Source: Vreelandella neptunia (GTDB lineage Bacteria; Pseudomonadota; Gammaproteobacteria; Pseudomonadales; Halomonadaceae). From it: a stretch of DNA of 64,000 nt. This document shows, piece after piece, positions 25,939 to 35,085 of this stretch. Every line of letters starts with the position of its first letter. Position 1 is the first letter of the stretch. The notes below the pieces were generated by a model. It did no database searches, was not told where the DNA came from, and was given only the letters and a program-made list of their open reading frames with translations. Made by a program: the position numbers and the translations under genes. The stretch is taken from the NCBI RefSeq assembly GCF_000712975.1, contig NZ_JHQL01000001.1, positions 848,625 to 912,624 of the forward strand. The letters run 5' to 3'.

Positions 25939-28038
25939 TTAACGTTTAGCCATCCGCTGTGTGCCTTGAAGATGGGCATAGTCGAGTAAGATTTCAGCAG
26001 CTTCTAGCACATGGGCGCGATCAGCTGGCATATCTTCCTCTTTATCATCTTCGTTAGCCTCGTCTGCTTCGCTACCCTCGGACTGAGAGTTATCGCCGCG
26101 GGCATCCATCCACTCTTCTAGCTCAGGTAAGTTTAAAGCGCGGCGGCGTTGGTTTTCGAGAGAAAGCTGCTCTGCTTCTTGAGCTTCCAGCTCTCGTTGA
26201 CGCTGATCACGGTTCAAGCTAACGCTGGTGTGCTGTTCGCGTAGCTGTCGGGCTAAGGCAGACTGGCGCTCTAGGTAGCGAAAGTTAGGGTTCTCCTTGG
26301 CGCGCTCTTCGTGTTGGGAGGAGAGTGCGGCTAGCGCGTTCTCAGGAGAGCCATAGCGGCGGTACTGTACGTTCTGCACGGTGTCCCAAGCAAGGGCGTT
26401 ATCGAGGCTACTTTCGCCGATGCGTTCAGGGTCGATCAGGCTAGGGAAAATAATATCTGGCTCAACGCCGCGGTTTTGGGTGCTGTCACCCGAAATACGG
26501 TAGAACTTAGCGCGGGTCAGTTTGATTTGACCATGGCTAAGATCGTTCAGCGTTTGCACGGTGCCTTTGCCAAAGGTGGGGGTGCCAACCACAATGCCGC
26601 GGCCATAGTCTTGAATAGCGCCTGCAAAGATTTCTGATGCTGAGGCAGAGAGGCGGTTGACCAGTACGGTCAGTGGCCCATCATAAACTGTGCCTGCTTC
26701 AGTGTCGCCATAGAGCTGGATGCGCCCTTGGGCGTCGCGAACCTGGACGGTGGGGCCGCGATCAATAAATAGGCCGATGAGTGAATTGGCTTCTTGCAGT
26801 GCGCCACCACCATTGTTGCGTAGATCCAGAACGATACCTTCCACGCCTTCTTTCTTGAGATTTTCAATTTCTCTAGCAACATCTCGGGTGGTGCTGCGGT
26901 ACTCATCTTCGCCTGCCTGCCAGGCATCGAAGTCAACGTAGAACGTTGGAATATCAATCACCCCGATACGATGAGGTTTTCCGTCTCGCTCAATATTAAT
27001 CACCTCGCTGCTGGCTGCCTGATCTTCTAGACTAACCGTATCGCGGGTTATCTCGACGATTTGTGAGCGAGTCATGTCTACAGCTTGAGCCGGCACCACA
27101 TCTAGGCGAACAACAGAGCCTTTCGGGCCGCGAATCAGGTCAACGACGTTGTCTAGGCGCATTCCTACTACGTTGACCATTTCACCGTCTTCTTGGCCTA
27201 CAGCGATAATGCGATCGGCAGGTTCAAGCACGCCGGCACGGTCAGCTGGCCCGCCGGGAACTAAGCTAGAAACTTTGACGTACTCACTGTCGGCTTGAAG
27301 CAGTGCGCCGATACCCTCAAGTGAAAGGCTCATTTGAATATCAAATGATTCACTTTGGCGAGGAGAGAGGTAGCCGGTGTGAGGGTCGATAGTGCTGGAG
27401 ACGGCTGCCATAATTAGTCCGAACACGTCTTCAGACTCTGATTGGCGCAGACGGGAAAGTTGACCTTCGTAGCGCTGGCGCAGATTGTCTTCGATCTGCT
27501 CGTCATCTTGGTCAGTCAGGGCAAGTGTTAGCGCATCGTTTTTAAGCCGTTTGCGCCACAGTTCGTCCAATTCACTTTCCCGAGTTGCCCATGGGGCCTC
27601 TTCGCGATCGACCTCTAAGCGTTCGTCGCTATCGAACTCGAATGAAAGTCCTTCATCAAGACGTTCTAGTAACCACTCAAGGCGTGCGGTATGGCGTTCG
27701 CTTAGGCGATTATAAAGTGCAAACGCATCGTCAAGGTCGCCATCGAACAGCGCTTGCGCCATATCGCGCTCTAAATGGCGATAAGGCTCTATATCGCGGT
27801 GCAATAGGTAGGAGCGCTGGCCGTCCAGAATATCTAGATAGCGTTGGAAAGCTTCCGCTGACCACTGCTCGTCGAAGTTAATATCGGCATAATGCCCGTA
27901 GCGAAGTGAATCAGCTATTTCCACTGCCGCTTGGCGTTGTTCGTCGGTCGGCTCAAGTTGCGCCAGCGCTGCTGGGCTGGCAACTACCAGCATCACAGCA
28001 AAGGCGACCGAGCGCGAAAGCGTTGCAAACAAGCTCAT
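25939..28038 (-). CDS. prc: Tail-specific (C-terminal processing) protease Prc
   Basis: Periplasmic serine protease that degrades proteins from nonpolar C-termini and trims penicillin-binding protein 3 and peptidoglycan hydrolases in E. coli. 699 residues (E. coli 682) with a signal peptide cut after about residue 26 (ASPAALA-Q). The PDZ domain is about 235-325; the Ser466/Lys491 dyad lies in SASASE and GTPTFGKGT with the same 25-residue spacing as E. coli Ser452/Lys477. A C-terminal acidic stretch (about 655-677) is longer than usual and may reflect halophily. Confidence 0.94.
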   Translation of the reverse strand: MSLFATLSRSVAFAVMLVVASPAALAQLEPTDEQRQAAVEIADSLRYGHYADINFDEQWSAEAFQRYLDILDGQRSYLLHRDIEPYRHLERDMAQALFDGDLDDAFALYNRLSERHTARLEWLLERLDEGLSFEFDSDERLEVDREEAPWATRESELDELWRKRLKNDALTLALTDQDDEQIEDNLRQRYEGQLSRLRQSESEDVFGLIMAAVSSTIDPHTGYLSPRQSESFDIQMSLSLEGIGALLQADSEYVKVSSLVPGGPADRAGVLEPADRIIAVGQEDGEMVNVVGMRLDNVVDLIRGPKGSVVRLDVVPAQAVDMTRSQIVEITRDTVSLEDQAASSEVINIERDGKPHRIGVIDIPTFYVDFDAWQAGEDEYRSTTRDVAREIENLKKEGVEGIVLDLRNNGGGALQEANSLIGLFIDRGPTVQVRDAQGRIQLYGDTEAGTVYDGPLTVLVNRLSASASEIFAGAIQDYGRGIVVGTPTFGKGTVQTLNDLSHGQIKLTRAKFYRISGDSTQNRGVEPDIIFPSLIDPERIGESSLDNALAWDTVQNVQYRRYGSPENALAALSSQHEERAKENPNFRYLERQSALARQLREQHTSVSLNRDQRQRELEAQEAEQLSLENQRRRALNLPELEEWMDARGDNSQSEGSEADEANEDDKEEDMPADRAHVLEAAEILLDYAHLQGTQRMAKR

Positions 28039-28176
28039 CAGTCAAGCTCTCCCGGATTTGTGTACACTCATTCTTCCCTAGACCCGCAGATAGCCTATGA
28101 GTTGCGTAGGCCGAGGGAGCATTGTAGCAGGTCATTTACCCTGTGATACTCAATCATTACTGTTATGAGGATTTCT

Positions 28177-29481
28177 ATGTCCGAAGCTTTCAACGCGGAT
28201 CGTGTAACGCGGCTATGTGATTTTCTGCACCAGTCGCCCACGCCATGGCATGCGACACGCTGCATGGCGGAGCGTTTGGAGCAGGCGGGCTTTATGCGCC
28301 TTGAAGAGACGGCAAGCTGGCAGCTTGAGCCAGGTAAGCGCTATTACGTGACACGCAATGATTCGTCACTCATTGCCTTTCAACTGCCGGCTAAAACGTT
28401 AACCAGCCTGCGTATGTTAGGTGCTCATACGGATAGCCCGGGGCTACGATTAAAGCCCAATGCTACTCAATACGCAGCAGGCTGGTTACAGTTTGGGGTG
28501 CAGGTGTATGGGGGGGTGCTATTGGCTCCTTGGTTTGATCGCGACCTGGGATTGGCAGGTCGCGTGCATGTGCGCCATGCCGATGGTCGTTTAGAAAGCG
28601 TGCTACTAAACGTCAATCGGCCGATTGCTATAGTGCCTAGTCTGGCGATTCATCTAGACCGTGACGTGAATGCTGGTCGGGAGATTAACCCGCAAACGCA
28701 AATGTCGCCCGTCGTGATGCAGAGCGACAGTGCACAGCTAAGCGACGTGTTGGCTGAGTGGTTAGAAGAGCAGCACGGCTTGCGCGCTGTGGAGGTGGTC
28801 GACTTTGAGCTGGGATTTTACGATGTACAACCGCCATCGTTGGTAGGTCTACGTCAGGAGTTGGTTGCTAGTGCGCGGCTAGACAATCTGTTGTCATGCT
28901 TTGTCGGTCTTGAAGCACTGCTAGCCTGCGATGCGAGCCAAGGTGCCTTGCTAGTCGCCAATGATCATGAGGAAGTAGGTAGTGCCAGCGCCTGTGGTGC
29001 GCAGGGGCCATTTTTGGGCGATGTGCTGAAACGTTTGAATGTTCAGGTGGGTGGCGCTACTGAAGAGTCGCTGATTCAGTTGATTCAATCGTCGCTTATG
29101 ATTTCCTGTGATAATGCTCACGCGTTACACCCTAATTTCCAGGATAAACACGATGAGCGTCATGGTCCTACGATTAATGGTGGCCCGGTTATTAAGGTGA
29201 ATGCCAATCAGCGCTATGCCACTAATAGTGTGACGGGGGCGCTGTTTCGAGATGTATGCCGCGAGGCAGAGGTTCCCGTGCAGTCGTTTGTTACTCGTGC
29301 AGACATGGGCTGTGGTAGCACTATTGGGCCGATTACTGCTACTGAGGTGGGCGTGCCGACAATTGATGTGGGCCTCCCTCAGTGGGCAATGCATTCTGTG
29401 CGTGAAACAGCAGGTTCCCGAGACGTGGATTATTTGACTCGGGCTTTGACGGTGTTTTTGAACCGTGCTGAGTTGCGCTGA
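28177..29481 (+). CDS. apeB: M18-family aminopeptidase
   Basis: Cytoplasmic zinc aminopeptidase of the aspartyl aminopeptidase family, 434 residues. Metal-ligand signatures AHTDSPG (about 87-93), NDHEEVGS and SCDNAHALHPN are visible. Start at 28177 is favoured by GAGGA 5 nt upstream; an in-frame ATG at 28165 has no ribosome site. Divergent from prc. Ends before a strong terminator. Confidence 0.92.
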   Translation: MSEAFNADRVTRLCDFLHQSPTPWHATRCMAERLEQAGFMRLEETASWQLEPGKRYYVTRNDSSLIAFQLPAKTLTSLRMLGAHTDSPGLRLKPNATQYAAGWLQFGVQVYGGVLLAPWFDRDLGLAGRVHVRHADGRLESVLLNVNRPIAIVPSLAIHLDRDVNAGREINPQTQMSPVVMQSDSAQLSDVLAEWLEEQHGLRAVEVVDFELGFYDVQPPSLVGLRQELVASARLDNLLSCFVGLEALLACDASQGALLVANDHEEVGSASACGAQGPFLGDVLKRLNVQVGGATEESLIQLIQSSLMISCDNAHALHPNFQDKHDERHGPTINGGPVIKVNANQRYATNSVTGALFRDVCREAEVPVQSFVTRADMGCGSTIGPITATEVGVPTIDVGLPQWAMHSVRETAGSRDVDYLTRALTVFLNRAELR

Positions 29482-29519
29482 GCATGGCTGCTTACTAACA
29501 AAAAAGGCCCGTTAACGAA

Positions 29520-29550
29520 AAAGGCCCGCTGACTGTGTCAGCGGGCCTTT
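29520..29550. terminator. Bidirectional terminator, apeB / tRNA-Met
   Basis: AAAGGCCCGCTGAC and GTCAGCGGGCCTTT form a 14-bp stem with a 3-nt loop. A partial copy, AAAAAGGCCCGTTAACG, lies just upstream at about 29500-29517. It separates the aminopeptidase from the convergent tRNA. Confidence 0.9.
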
Positions 29551-29560
29551 AATATTCGTG

Positions 29561-29637
29561 TGGTGGCTACGCCCTGATTTGAACAGGGGACCCCATCATT
29601 ATGAGTGATGTGCTCTAACCAGCTGAGCTACGTAGCC
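29561..29637 (-). tRNA. tRNA-Met (CAT), elongator
   Basis: 77-nt cloverleaf with encoded CCA, anticodon CAT in ACTCATAATG. The acceptor stem GGCTACG/CGTAGCC is fully paired at position 1, unlike an initiator tRNA, and the sequence closely follows E. coli elongator tRNA-Met. Confidence 0.95.
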
Positions 29638-29715
29638 ATTCAACGGGGGCGAATATTACTCAGTGACTCGCCACCCGTCAAGTGTTTCTTTCGTTTGTGT
29701 CAAACGATTGCTTAA

Positions 29716-30807
29716 TCAGACGTTAAAACGGAAGTGGATAACATCGCCATCTTTCACGATGTAATCCTTGCCTTCTAAGCGCCATTTGCCTGCGTCTTTA
29801 GCCCCTTGTTCGCCATTGAGTGAGACAAAGTCTTCGTAAGCAATCACCTCGGCGCGGATAAAACCTTTCTGGAAATCGGTGTGAATTACGCCTGCCGCTT
29901 CTGGTGCGCTGGCGCCTTCTTTTACTGTCCAAGCGCGGACTTCTTTAACACCCGCGGTGAAATATGTCTGTAGACCAAGCAGGGCATAGCCTGCGCGAAT
30001 GACGCGATCAAGCCCTGGCTCTTCCATACCCATTTCAGCGAGGAACATGCTGCGTTCTTCGTCATCCAGCTCGGCAATTTCAGCTTCTAGCTGGTTACAT
30101 ACCGGCACGACGGCGGCACCTTCTTCTGCCGCAATCTCGTTTACGATGTCCAGGTAAGGGTTGTTTTCAAAGCCGTCTTCATTAACGTTGGCAATGTACA
30201 TGGTGGGCTTGAGCGTTAAGAAGCCGAAGCTCTTGATCTGGCGCTTCTCGTCTTCATCAAGACCAAAGCTGCGCAGCGGCATCCCTTCAGCGAGGTGTGG
30301 CTGGATACGGTCAAGAATTGCCTTGGTAGCAGTGGCGTCTTTGTCGCCGCCTTTCACTGAGCGAACAAGACGTTGGCTGGCCTTTTCGACAGTATCCAGG
30401 TCGGCAAGCGCCAATTCCAGGTTGATCGTTTCAATATCCGCCCGTGGGTCTACCTGGTTGGCAACGTGGATTACGTTGTCGTTATCAAAGCAGCGCACCA
30501 CATGGGCGATCGCCTGGGTTTCGCGAATATTGGCCAAGAATTTGTTGCCCAAACCTTCGCCTTTGGAGGCGCCTGCAACCAAGCCTGCGATATCGACAAA
30601 TTCCATTGTTGTCGGCAGCACTTTTTGCGGCTTAACAATCTCTGCAAGTTTATCAAGACGCGGGTCAGGCATCGGTACAATGCCTACATTCGGCTCAATG
30701 GTGCAGAACGGGAAGTTTTCTGCATCAATACCAGATTTTGTTAGCGCATTAAAAAGTGTGGATTTGCCTACATTAGGTAGGCCGACGATACCGCAGTTAA
30801 AACCCAT
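29716..30807 (-). CDS. ychF: Redox-regulated ATPase YchF
   Basis: OBG-family P-loop NTPase that prefers ATP and binds ribosomes. 363 residues. Walker [16 protein letters not shown] at 9-23, switch/DxxG segment FVDIAGLV, a coiled-coil insert, and a C-terminal TGS domain ending [12 protein letters not shown]. Downstream of pth on the same strand with a 107-bp gap, the standard pth-ychF pair of Gammaproteobacteria. Confidence 0.96.
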   Translation of the reverse strand: MGFNCGIVGLPNVGKSTLFNALTKSGIDAENFPFCTIEPNVGIVPMPDPRLDKLAEIVKPQKVLPTTMEFVDIAGLVAGASKGEGLGNKFLANIRETQAIAHVVRCFDNDNVIHVANQVDPRADIETINLELALADLDTVEKASQRLVRSVKGGDKDATATKAILDRIQPHLAEGMPLRSFGLDEDEKRQIKSFGFLTLKPTMYIANVNEDGFENNPYLDIVNEIAAEEGAAVVPVCNQLEAEIAELDDEERSMFLAEMGMEEPGLDRVIRAGYALLGLQTYFTAGVKEVRAWTVKEGASAPEAAGVIHTDFQKGFIRAEVIAYEDFVSLNGEQGAKDAGKWRLEGKDYIVKDGDVIHFRFNV

Positions 30808-30914
30808 AAATTACTTCCTGGCCGCTAGGGCAGCGCAACAAGGGAAGCGCCTGCCAATATTGAAAAAGGGCGTGCTAGAACGCCTGATTTTAAGGTTGCT
30901 TATAAAGTGTGCTG

Positions 30915-31496
30915 CTATTTTACGCTATGAAGGCGGTTCATGGCTTTAGCCCAGTCGCCAGAGAGTACAAGTGGCAACGTGGCCTGACACTCATCCAAGG
31001 CGCTTTCAATGGCTTCCCGTTCAGCTTTGCCGGGTCGGCCAAGCACATAGTTAACGACCTGATGTGCTTCACCAGGGTGGCCAATGCCAATTCTTGCCCG
31101 ATGAAACTGTTTCTGGTTGCCTAACGCGCTAATAATGTCCCGCAGGCCGTTATGGCCGCCATGGCCACCGCCGGTCTTGTAGCGTGCCTGTCCTGGCGGA
31201 AGGTCTAGCTCATCATGAGCGACCAGTAAATTGTCAGGCGTTAGTTTAAAAAACTGTGTGAGCGCTGCGACAGCAGCGCCGCTGCGATTCATAAACGTAG
31301 TGGGGTTGAGAAGGTGCAGTTCATGGTCGCCAACCCGCGCTTTGGCGTATAGGCCCAAAAACTTCTTTTCCGGACGAAGCTCTGTATGTGCGCTGCGTGC
31401 AATAGCATCTACCAGCCAGAAGCCTGCATTATGGCGAGTTGCATCGTATTCTGCACCGGGGTTGCCCAGGCCAATAATGGCCGTTACCTGGCTCAT
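30915..31496 (-). CDS. pth: Peptidyl-tRNA hydrolase
   Basis: Releases peptides from tRNAs that dropped off ribosomes. 193 residues (E. coli 194). The catalytic His22 lies in YDATRHNAG, and the conserved GGHGGHNGLRDI and HDELDLPPG blocks are present. Cytoplasmic. Lies between rplY and ychF. Confidence 0.96.
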   Translation of the reverse strand: MSQVTAIIGLGNPGAEYDATRHNAGFWLVDAIARSAHTELRPEKKFLGLYAKARVGDHELHLLNPTTFMNRSGAAVAALTQFFKLTPDNLLVAHDELDLPPGQARYKTGGGHGGHNGLRDIISALGNQKQFHRARIGIGHPGEAHQVVNYVLGRPGKAEREAIESALDECQATLPLVLSGDWAKAMNRLHSVK

Positions 31497-31550
31497 TGTC
31501 CCACCTCATAAAAAATTTCTAGACGAAATTTTCGACGTATGTCTGACTGC

Positions 31551-31583
31551 AAAAAAAAATCAAGCGCCGAAGCGCTTGATTTT
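31551..31583 (-). terminator. Intrinsic terminator of rplY
   Basis: On the minus strand ATCAAGCGC, loop TTCG, GCGCTTGAT and then a run of nine Ts: a tetraloop terminator. It separates rplY from pth. Confidence 0.9.
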
Positions 31584-31590
31584 ATCATCC

Positions 31591-31614
31591 CTGGGCCATG
31601 CAGGCATGGCCCAG
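31591..31614 (-). other. Second hairpin in the rplY 3' untranslated region
   Basis: CTGGGCCATG and CATGGCCCAG form a perfect 10-bp stem with a 4-nt loop, 43 bp after the rplY stop and just before the terminator hairpin. No T-run follows it. A 3'-end stability element or a small-RNA body released from the rplY transcript is possible. Confidence 0.5.
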
Positions 31615-31656
31615 ACGGTGCTGAAAAGCATCAGCTAGCAACACCGTGACTAACGC

Positions 31657-32298
31657 TTACTCAGCGCTTGGCTCTTCTTCGCCTTCGCCTTCGCTATCTT
31701 CGTCATCACCACCACGTACTTTCACTTTGGTGATGCTCAGAACAGCGTTGTCATGCTCTTCACCATGAGACAGGTCAACAGACGTAACGCCTGCTGGCAA
31801 GGTCAGGTCAGATAGGTGAAGGGTAGTGCCTAGCTCGACGTTGCTGATGTCAACTTCCAGGTAGTCCGGAAGATCTTTCGGCAAGCAGCTGATCGCGACT
31901 TCGTTGGCCAGGGTATGCAGTTCGCCACCTTGATCTTTGATACCAACACACTTCTCTTCACCAATGACGTGCAGCGGCACGTTGATGGTGATTTCGTGAG
32001 TGGCGTCAACACGCAAGAAGTCAGCGTGAGTTAGCAACGGCTTGAAGGGGTGGCGCTGTAGGTCACGAACAACCACTTGCTCTTCAGTACCGTCGATGAC
32101 CAGTTTGATCACCGAAGAGAAGAAGGACTCGTCTTCAATCGCTTTGTAGAAAGCAGTTTTTTCTACAGAGATAGACTGAGCGCCTTTCTCACCGCCATAA
32201 ACAACGGCCGGTACTTGTTGGTTCGCACGACGCAGGCGGCGGCTCGCACCTTTCCCCAGGTCGTTACGAACGCTGGCTTTTAGGATAAAATCAGACAT
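31657..32298 (-). CDS. rplY: 50S ribosomal protein L25, long (Ctc) form
   Basis: 5S rRNA-binding ribosomal protein. 213 residues, so the two-domain Ctc type rather than the 94-residue E. coli L25: the N-terminal L25 domain (1-90) is followed by a TL5 beta domain (about 95-190). The last 20 residues are almost all Asp/Glu/Gly/Ser, an acidic tail. Lies after prs with a 96-bp gap and ends at a strong terminator, so prs-rplY co-transcription is likely. Confidence 0.94.
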   Translation of the reverse strand: MSDFILKASVRNDLGKGASRRLRRANQQVPAVVYGGEKGAQSISVEKTAFYKAIEDESFFSSVIKLVIDGTEEQVVVRDLQRHPFKPLLTHADFLRVDATHEITINVPLHVIGEEKCVGIKDQGGELHTLANEVAISCLPKDLPDYLEVDISNVELGTTLHLSDLTLPAGVTSVDLSHGEEHDNAVLSITKVKVRGGDDEDSEGEGEEEPSAE

Positions 32299-32394
32299 TT
32301 AATTTGCCTCTTGGTTTAAGTAAGGAAACGCCGCCGTCCGCGACCAGACGACGACGTCTCCAGGGCCCCAGTAGGGGGCTATGACGTTAGGCGA

Positions 32395-33336
32395 TTAATG
32401 GAACATCGCGCTAACGGATTCTTCGTTGCTGACCCGGCGAATAGCTTCCGCAATGAGTCCAGCAACGCTCAGCTGGCGAATTTTTCCGCTACGACGGGCA
32501 GTGTCGGAAAGCGGAATGGTGTCGGTCACGACAACCTCGTCCAGCACCGAGTTGGTAATATTGTCGACTGCAGGGCCAGACAATATCGGGTGTGTTGCAT
32601 AAGCGACAACGCGTGCTGCGCCGTGATCTTTCAGCGCTTCGCCAGCTTTGCAGAGCGTGCCAGCGGTATCAATCATGTCATCAACAACCACACAGGTGCG
32701 GCCTTCGATTTCACCGATGATGTGCATCACCTGGGCCTGATTGGCCTGGGGGCGACGCTTATCAATAATGGCAAGATCAGCGTTGAGTTGTTTGGCGATA
32801 GCTCGGGCGCGCACAACGCCGCCTACATCAGGGGAAACGACAACAAGGTCGTCATAGTTCTGACGCTCAATGTCATCCAGCAAGATGGGCGAGCCGTAAA
32901 CGTTATCAACCGGCACGTCGAAGAAACCTTGAATTTGGTCAGCGTGTAGGTCCATCGTCATGACGCGATCAACGCCTGCCTTTACCATCATATCAGCGAC
33001 TACTTTTGCTGAGATGGGAACGCGAGCAGAGCGGACACGACGATCCTGGCGTGCATAGCCAAAATAGGGAACGACTGCCGTAATACGGGCAGCTGAGGCG
33101 CGACGCAGGGCGTCCACCATCAGAATCAGTTCCATCAGGTTATCGTTCGTGGGGGCACAGGTGGATTGCAGGATGAATACATCCTTACCACGCACGTTCT
33201 CATTGATCTCGACCGCGATTTCGCCGTCGCTAAATTGACCGACCGTAGCATTACCCATACGGCTGTCTAAGCTCTCGGCAATCTTTTGAGCGAGTTCGGG
33301 ATTGGCATTCCCGGTGAAAACCATCAATTTTGACAC
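32395..33336 (-). CDS. prs: Ribose-phosphate pyrophosphokinase
   Basis: Makes PRPP from ribose-5-phosphate and ATP for nucleotide, His and Trp synthesis. 313 residues. Typical signatures are the N-terminal [20 protein letters not shown], the histidine-containing [14 protein letters not shown] and the PRPP loop [13 protein letters not shown]. Downstream of tRNA-Gln and ispE on the same strand, the classic lolB-ispE-prs order. Confidence 0.96.
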   Translation of the reverse strand: MSKLMVFTGNANPELAQKIAESLDSRMGNATVGQFSDGEIAVEINENVRGKDVFILQSTCAPTNDNLMELILMVDALRRASAARITAVVPYFGYARQDRRVRSARVPISAKVVADMMVKAGVDRVMTMDLHADQIQGFFDVPVDNVYGSPILLDDIERQNYDDLVVVSPDVGGVVRARAIAKQLNADLAIIDKRRPQANQAQVMHIIGEIEGRTCVVVDDMIDTAGTLCKAGEALKDHGAARVVAYATHPILSGPAVDNITNSVLDEVVVTDTIPLSDTARRSGKIRQLSVAGLIAEAIRRVSNEESVSAMFH

Positions 33337-33394
33337 GCGCAGCCACCTTTGCAGTGTTGGGGATCAGGGGAGAAAACGCAGATCATAATTAGGT

Positions 33395-33469
33395 TGGCTG
33401 GGGTACCAGGATTCGAACCTGGGAATGCCGATACCAAAAACCGGTGCCTTACCACTTGGCGATACCCCA
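33395..33469 (-). tRNA. tRNA-Gln (TTG)
   Basis: 75-nt cloverleaf with encoded CCA. Anticodon TTG in the loop TTTTGGT, with G instead of the more common A after the anticodon, and one G-T wobble in the anticodon stem. Acceptor TGGGGTA/TACCCCA fully paired except for the weak U1-A72, as usual for Gln. It sits between ispE and prs and is probably processed from their transcript. Confidence 0.95.
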
Positions 33470-33500
33470 GCAATAAACCTAATGCGATGACCGGGCGCTT

Positions 33501-34361
33501 TCAGCGGCCCAGAGCATCTTGTAGGGGAGAGGTGTTGAGTCCGCGCGCTACCCATGAATGCCAATGTTGACTTGCCATATGTGCGACGGTTTGCGCGGCT
33601 TGTTGTGAATCAAAAGCCGCAAACAAACAGGCGCCGGTACCGGTCAACCGACTAGGTGCATGCTGCGTGAGCCAGTCTAGTGCTTCCGCAATTGGCGGAT
33701 AGCGTTTTCTGACGATAGCTTCGCAGTCGTTACGCCACTCCGGCGCTCCCCCCTGCAGTGCGCGCGCCATAGTAATGGGGAGGCTGTCGCGTGTCAATTC
33801 TGGGTCTTGGAAGATTGCAGGTGTTGAGACGCTAACAGCTGGATGGATTACTACAAACCAGGGCATATCTAGTGTGACAGGAGTAAGCTTTTCGCCAACC
33901 CCTTCCGCCCAAGCGCTATGGCCGTGAATAAACACCGGGACGTCGGCACCTAGCGTCAACCCCAGCTCCGCAAGTGTTTCTTTACTTAGCCCGAGCTGCC
34001 ACAGATGATTTAAACCGACTAAGGTAGTCGCTGCGTTGGAGCTTCCACCACCAAGGCCGCCTCCCATCGGTAGCTTTTTTTCAATGGCAACAGAGACTCC
34101 TTGCTGAACGCCACTTGCCTGTTGCAGTAATTGTGCTGCTCGTACAATTAAATTATCGTCATGGGCAACGCCACTAAGCGCATTTGAAAGCGTAATCACG
34201 CTGTCAGCGCGTGGCGTGAAGGTAAGGTAATCGCATAAATCGATAAACTGAAAAAGCGTTTGCAGCTCGTGGTAGCCGTCTTGGCGACGGCCCACGATAT
34301 GTAGCATACGGTTTAGCTTAGCGGGCGCAGGCAGGGTCAGCGACGAGATTTTTGCAGGCAT
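33501..34361 (-). CDS. ispE: 4-diphosphocytidyl-2-C-methyl-D-erythritol kinase
   Basis: GHMP kinase of the MEP isoprenoid pathway, 286 residues. N-terminal LPAPAKLNRMLHI and the ATP loop PMGGGLGGGSSNAA (about 97-110) are diagnostic; LTGTGACLFAAF is the third GHMP motif. Follows lolB with a 17-bp gap and precedes tRNA-Gln and prs. Confidence 0.95.
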   Translation of the reverse strand: MPAKISSLTLPAPAKLNRMLHIVGRRQDGYHELQTLFQFIDLCDYLTFTPRADSVITLSNALSGVAHDDNLIVRAAQLLQQASGVQQGVSVAIEKKLPMGGGLGGGSSNAATTLVGLNHLWQLGLSKETLAELGLTLGADVPVFIHGHSAWAEGVGEKLTPVTLDMPWFVVIHPAVSVSTPAIFQDPELTRDSLPITMARALQGGAPEWRNDCEAIVRKRYPPIAEALDWLTQHAPSRLTGTGACLFAAFDSQQAAQTVAHMASQHWHSWVARGLNTSPLQDALGR

Positions 34362-34378
34362 GTGATCTCTCTGCTGGC

Positions 34379-35032
34379 CTAGTTATCCTGGTCAGTGGAC
34401 TGCCACTGATTTACGACTAACGTAATCCGTAGGTCGCCGTAGTTCATTACTAGTCGACGAGGTAGCCATATGCCCTCTACTTGCTCCCAGTCACGGTAAT
34501 CAATCTCCCAGCCGTCTTGCTGCAAGTGGTTAGGGAAGCCGAGTTCGTCTGTTTCCAACTGATAGCTGGCGTGCTTGCCTGGCAGGCCGCGTACCCAATC
34601 AGGCATAGCGCGAACTGGCAGTGCCCAGCCGAGTTGCTCTTCCATTAATGCTTCCGGCGTTTCTGCTTCAAAGCGGCCATCACTAGTGGTTAGCGAAAAA
34701 CGTCCTTCGCGTCCTTCGAGTACACTGCGTCCGCCGCCGAAGGGGCCACTGATCAGCATGCGGAAATAGTGAGGATGTTGATTCCAATCGAGGTTAGCAC
34801 TGGTGTTTTCCTGGGGGGTGCGGAGCCCTGCTTTGCCCACCAGTGTCCAGGTGTCGAAGGCTTCAACGTCTGGCTGTTGGCGTTCCCATTGCCCAGCCTG
34901 GCGTCCGCCATCATCTACAGGCGCTTGAGTGGCGCAGCCTGCAAGCGCAAACAGAGCAATACTGGCCATTAGCAAACGGGTTGAGCGACGGTATATGGCT
35001 AAGCGGCTCGCGGGCAGAGAATTGATCAACAT
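34379..35032 (-). CDS. lolB: Outer-membrane lipoprotein insertion protein LolB
   Basis: Outer-membrane lipoprotein that receives lipoproteins from LolA. 217 residues with a signal peptide and lipobox LAGC, Cys33 being the lipidated residue. The body WTLVGKAGLRTPQENTSANL and the mid-region GPFGGGRSVLEG match the LolB half-barrel. First of lolB-ispE-prs, divergent in conserved fashion from hemA, here with a TPR lipoprotein gene in between. The first ATG (35032) gives a longish n-region; Met22 is an alternative start. Confidence 0.92.
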   Translation of the reverse strand: MLINSLPASRLAIYRRSTRLLMASIALFALAGCATQAPVDDGGRQAGQWERQQPDVEAFDTWTLVGKAGLRTPQENTSANLDWNQHPHYFRMLISGPFGGGRSVLEGREGRFSLTTSDGRFEAETPEALMEEQLGWALPVRAMPDWVRGLPGKHASYQLETDELGFPNHLQQDGWEIDYRDWEQVEGIWLPRRLVMNYGDLRITLVVNQWQSTDQDN

Positions 35033-35085
35033 AAACTGGCTCCATGTCAGTACTGCGTAAACTGTCTTTATATAAGAATGTCGTA

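Noticed and set aside
29500..29520. Partial duplicate of the apeB terminator arm as a second terminator
   Set aside because: It lacks its own matching arm, so it is only a repeat of part of the stem.
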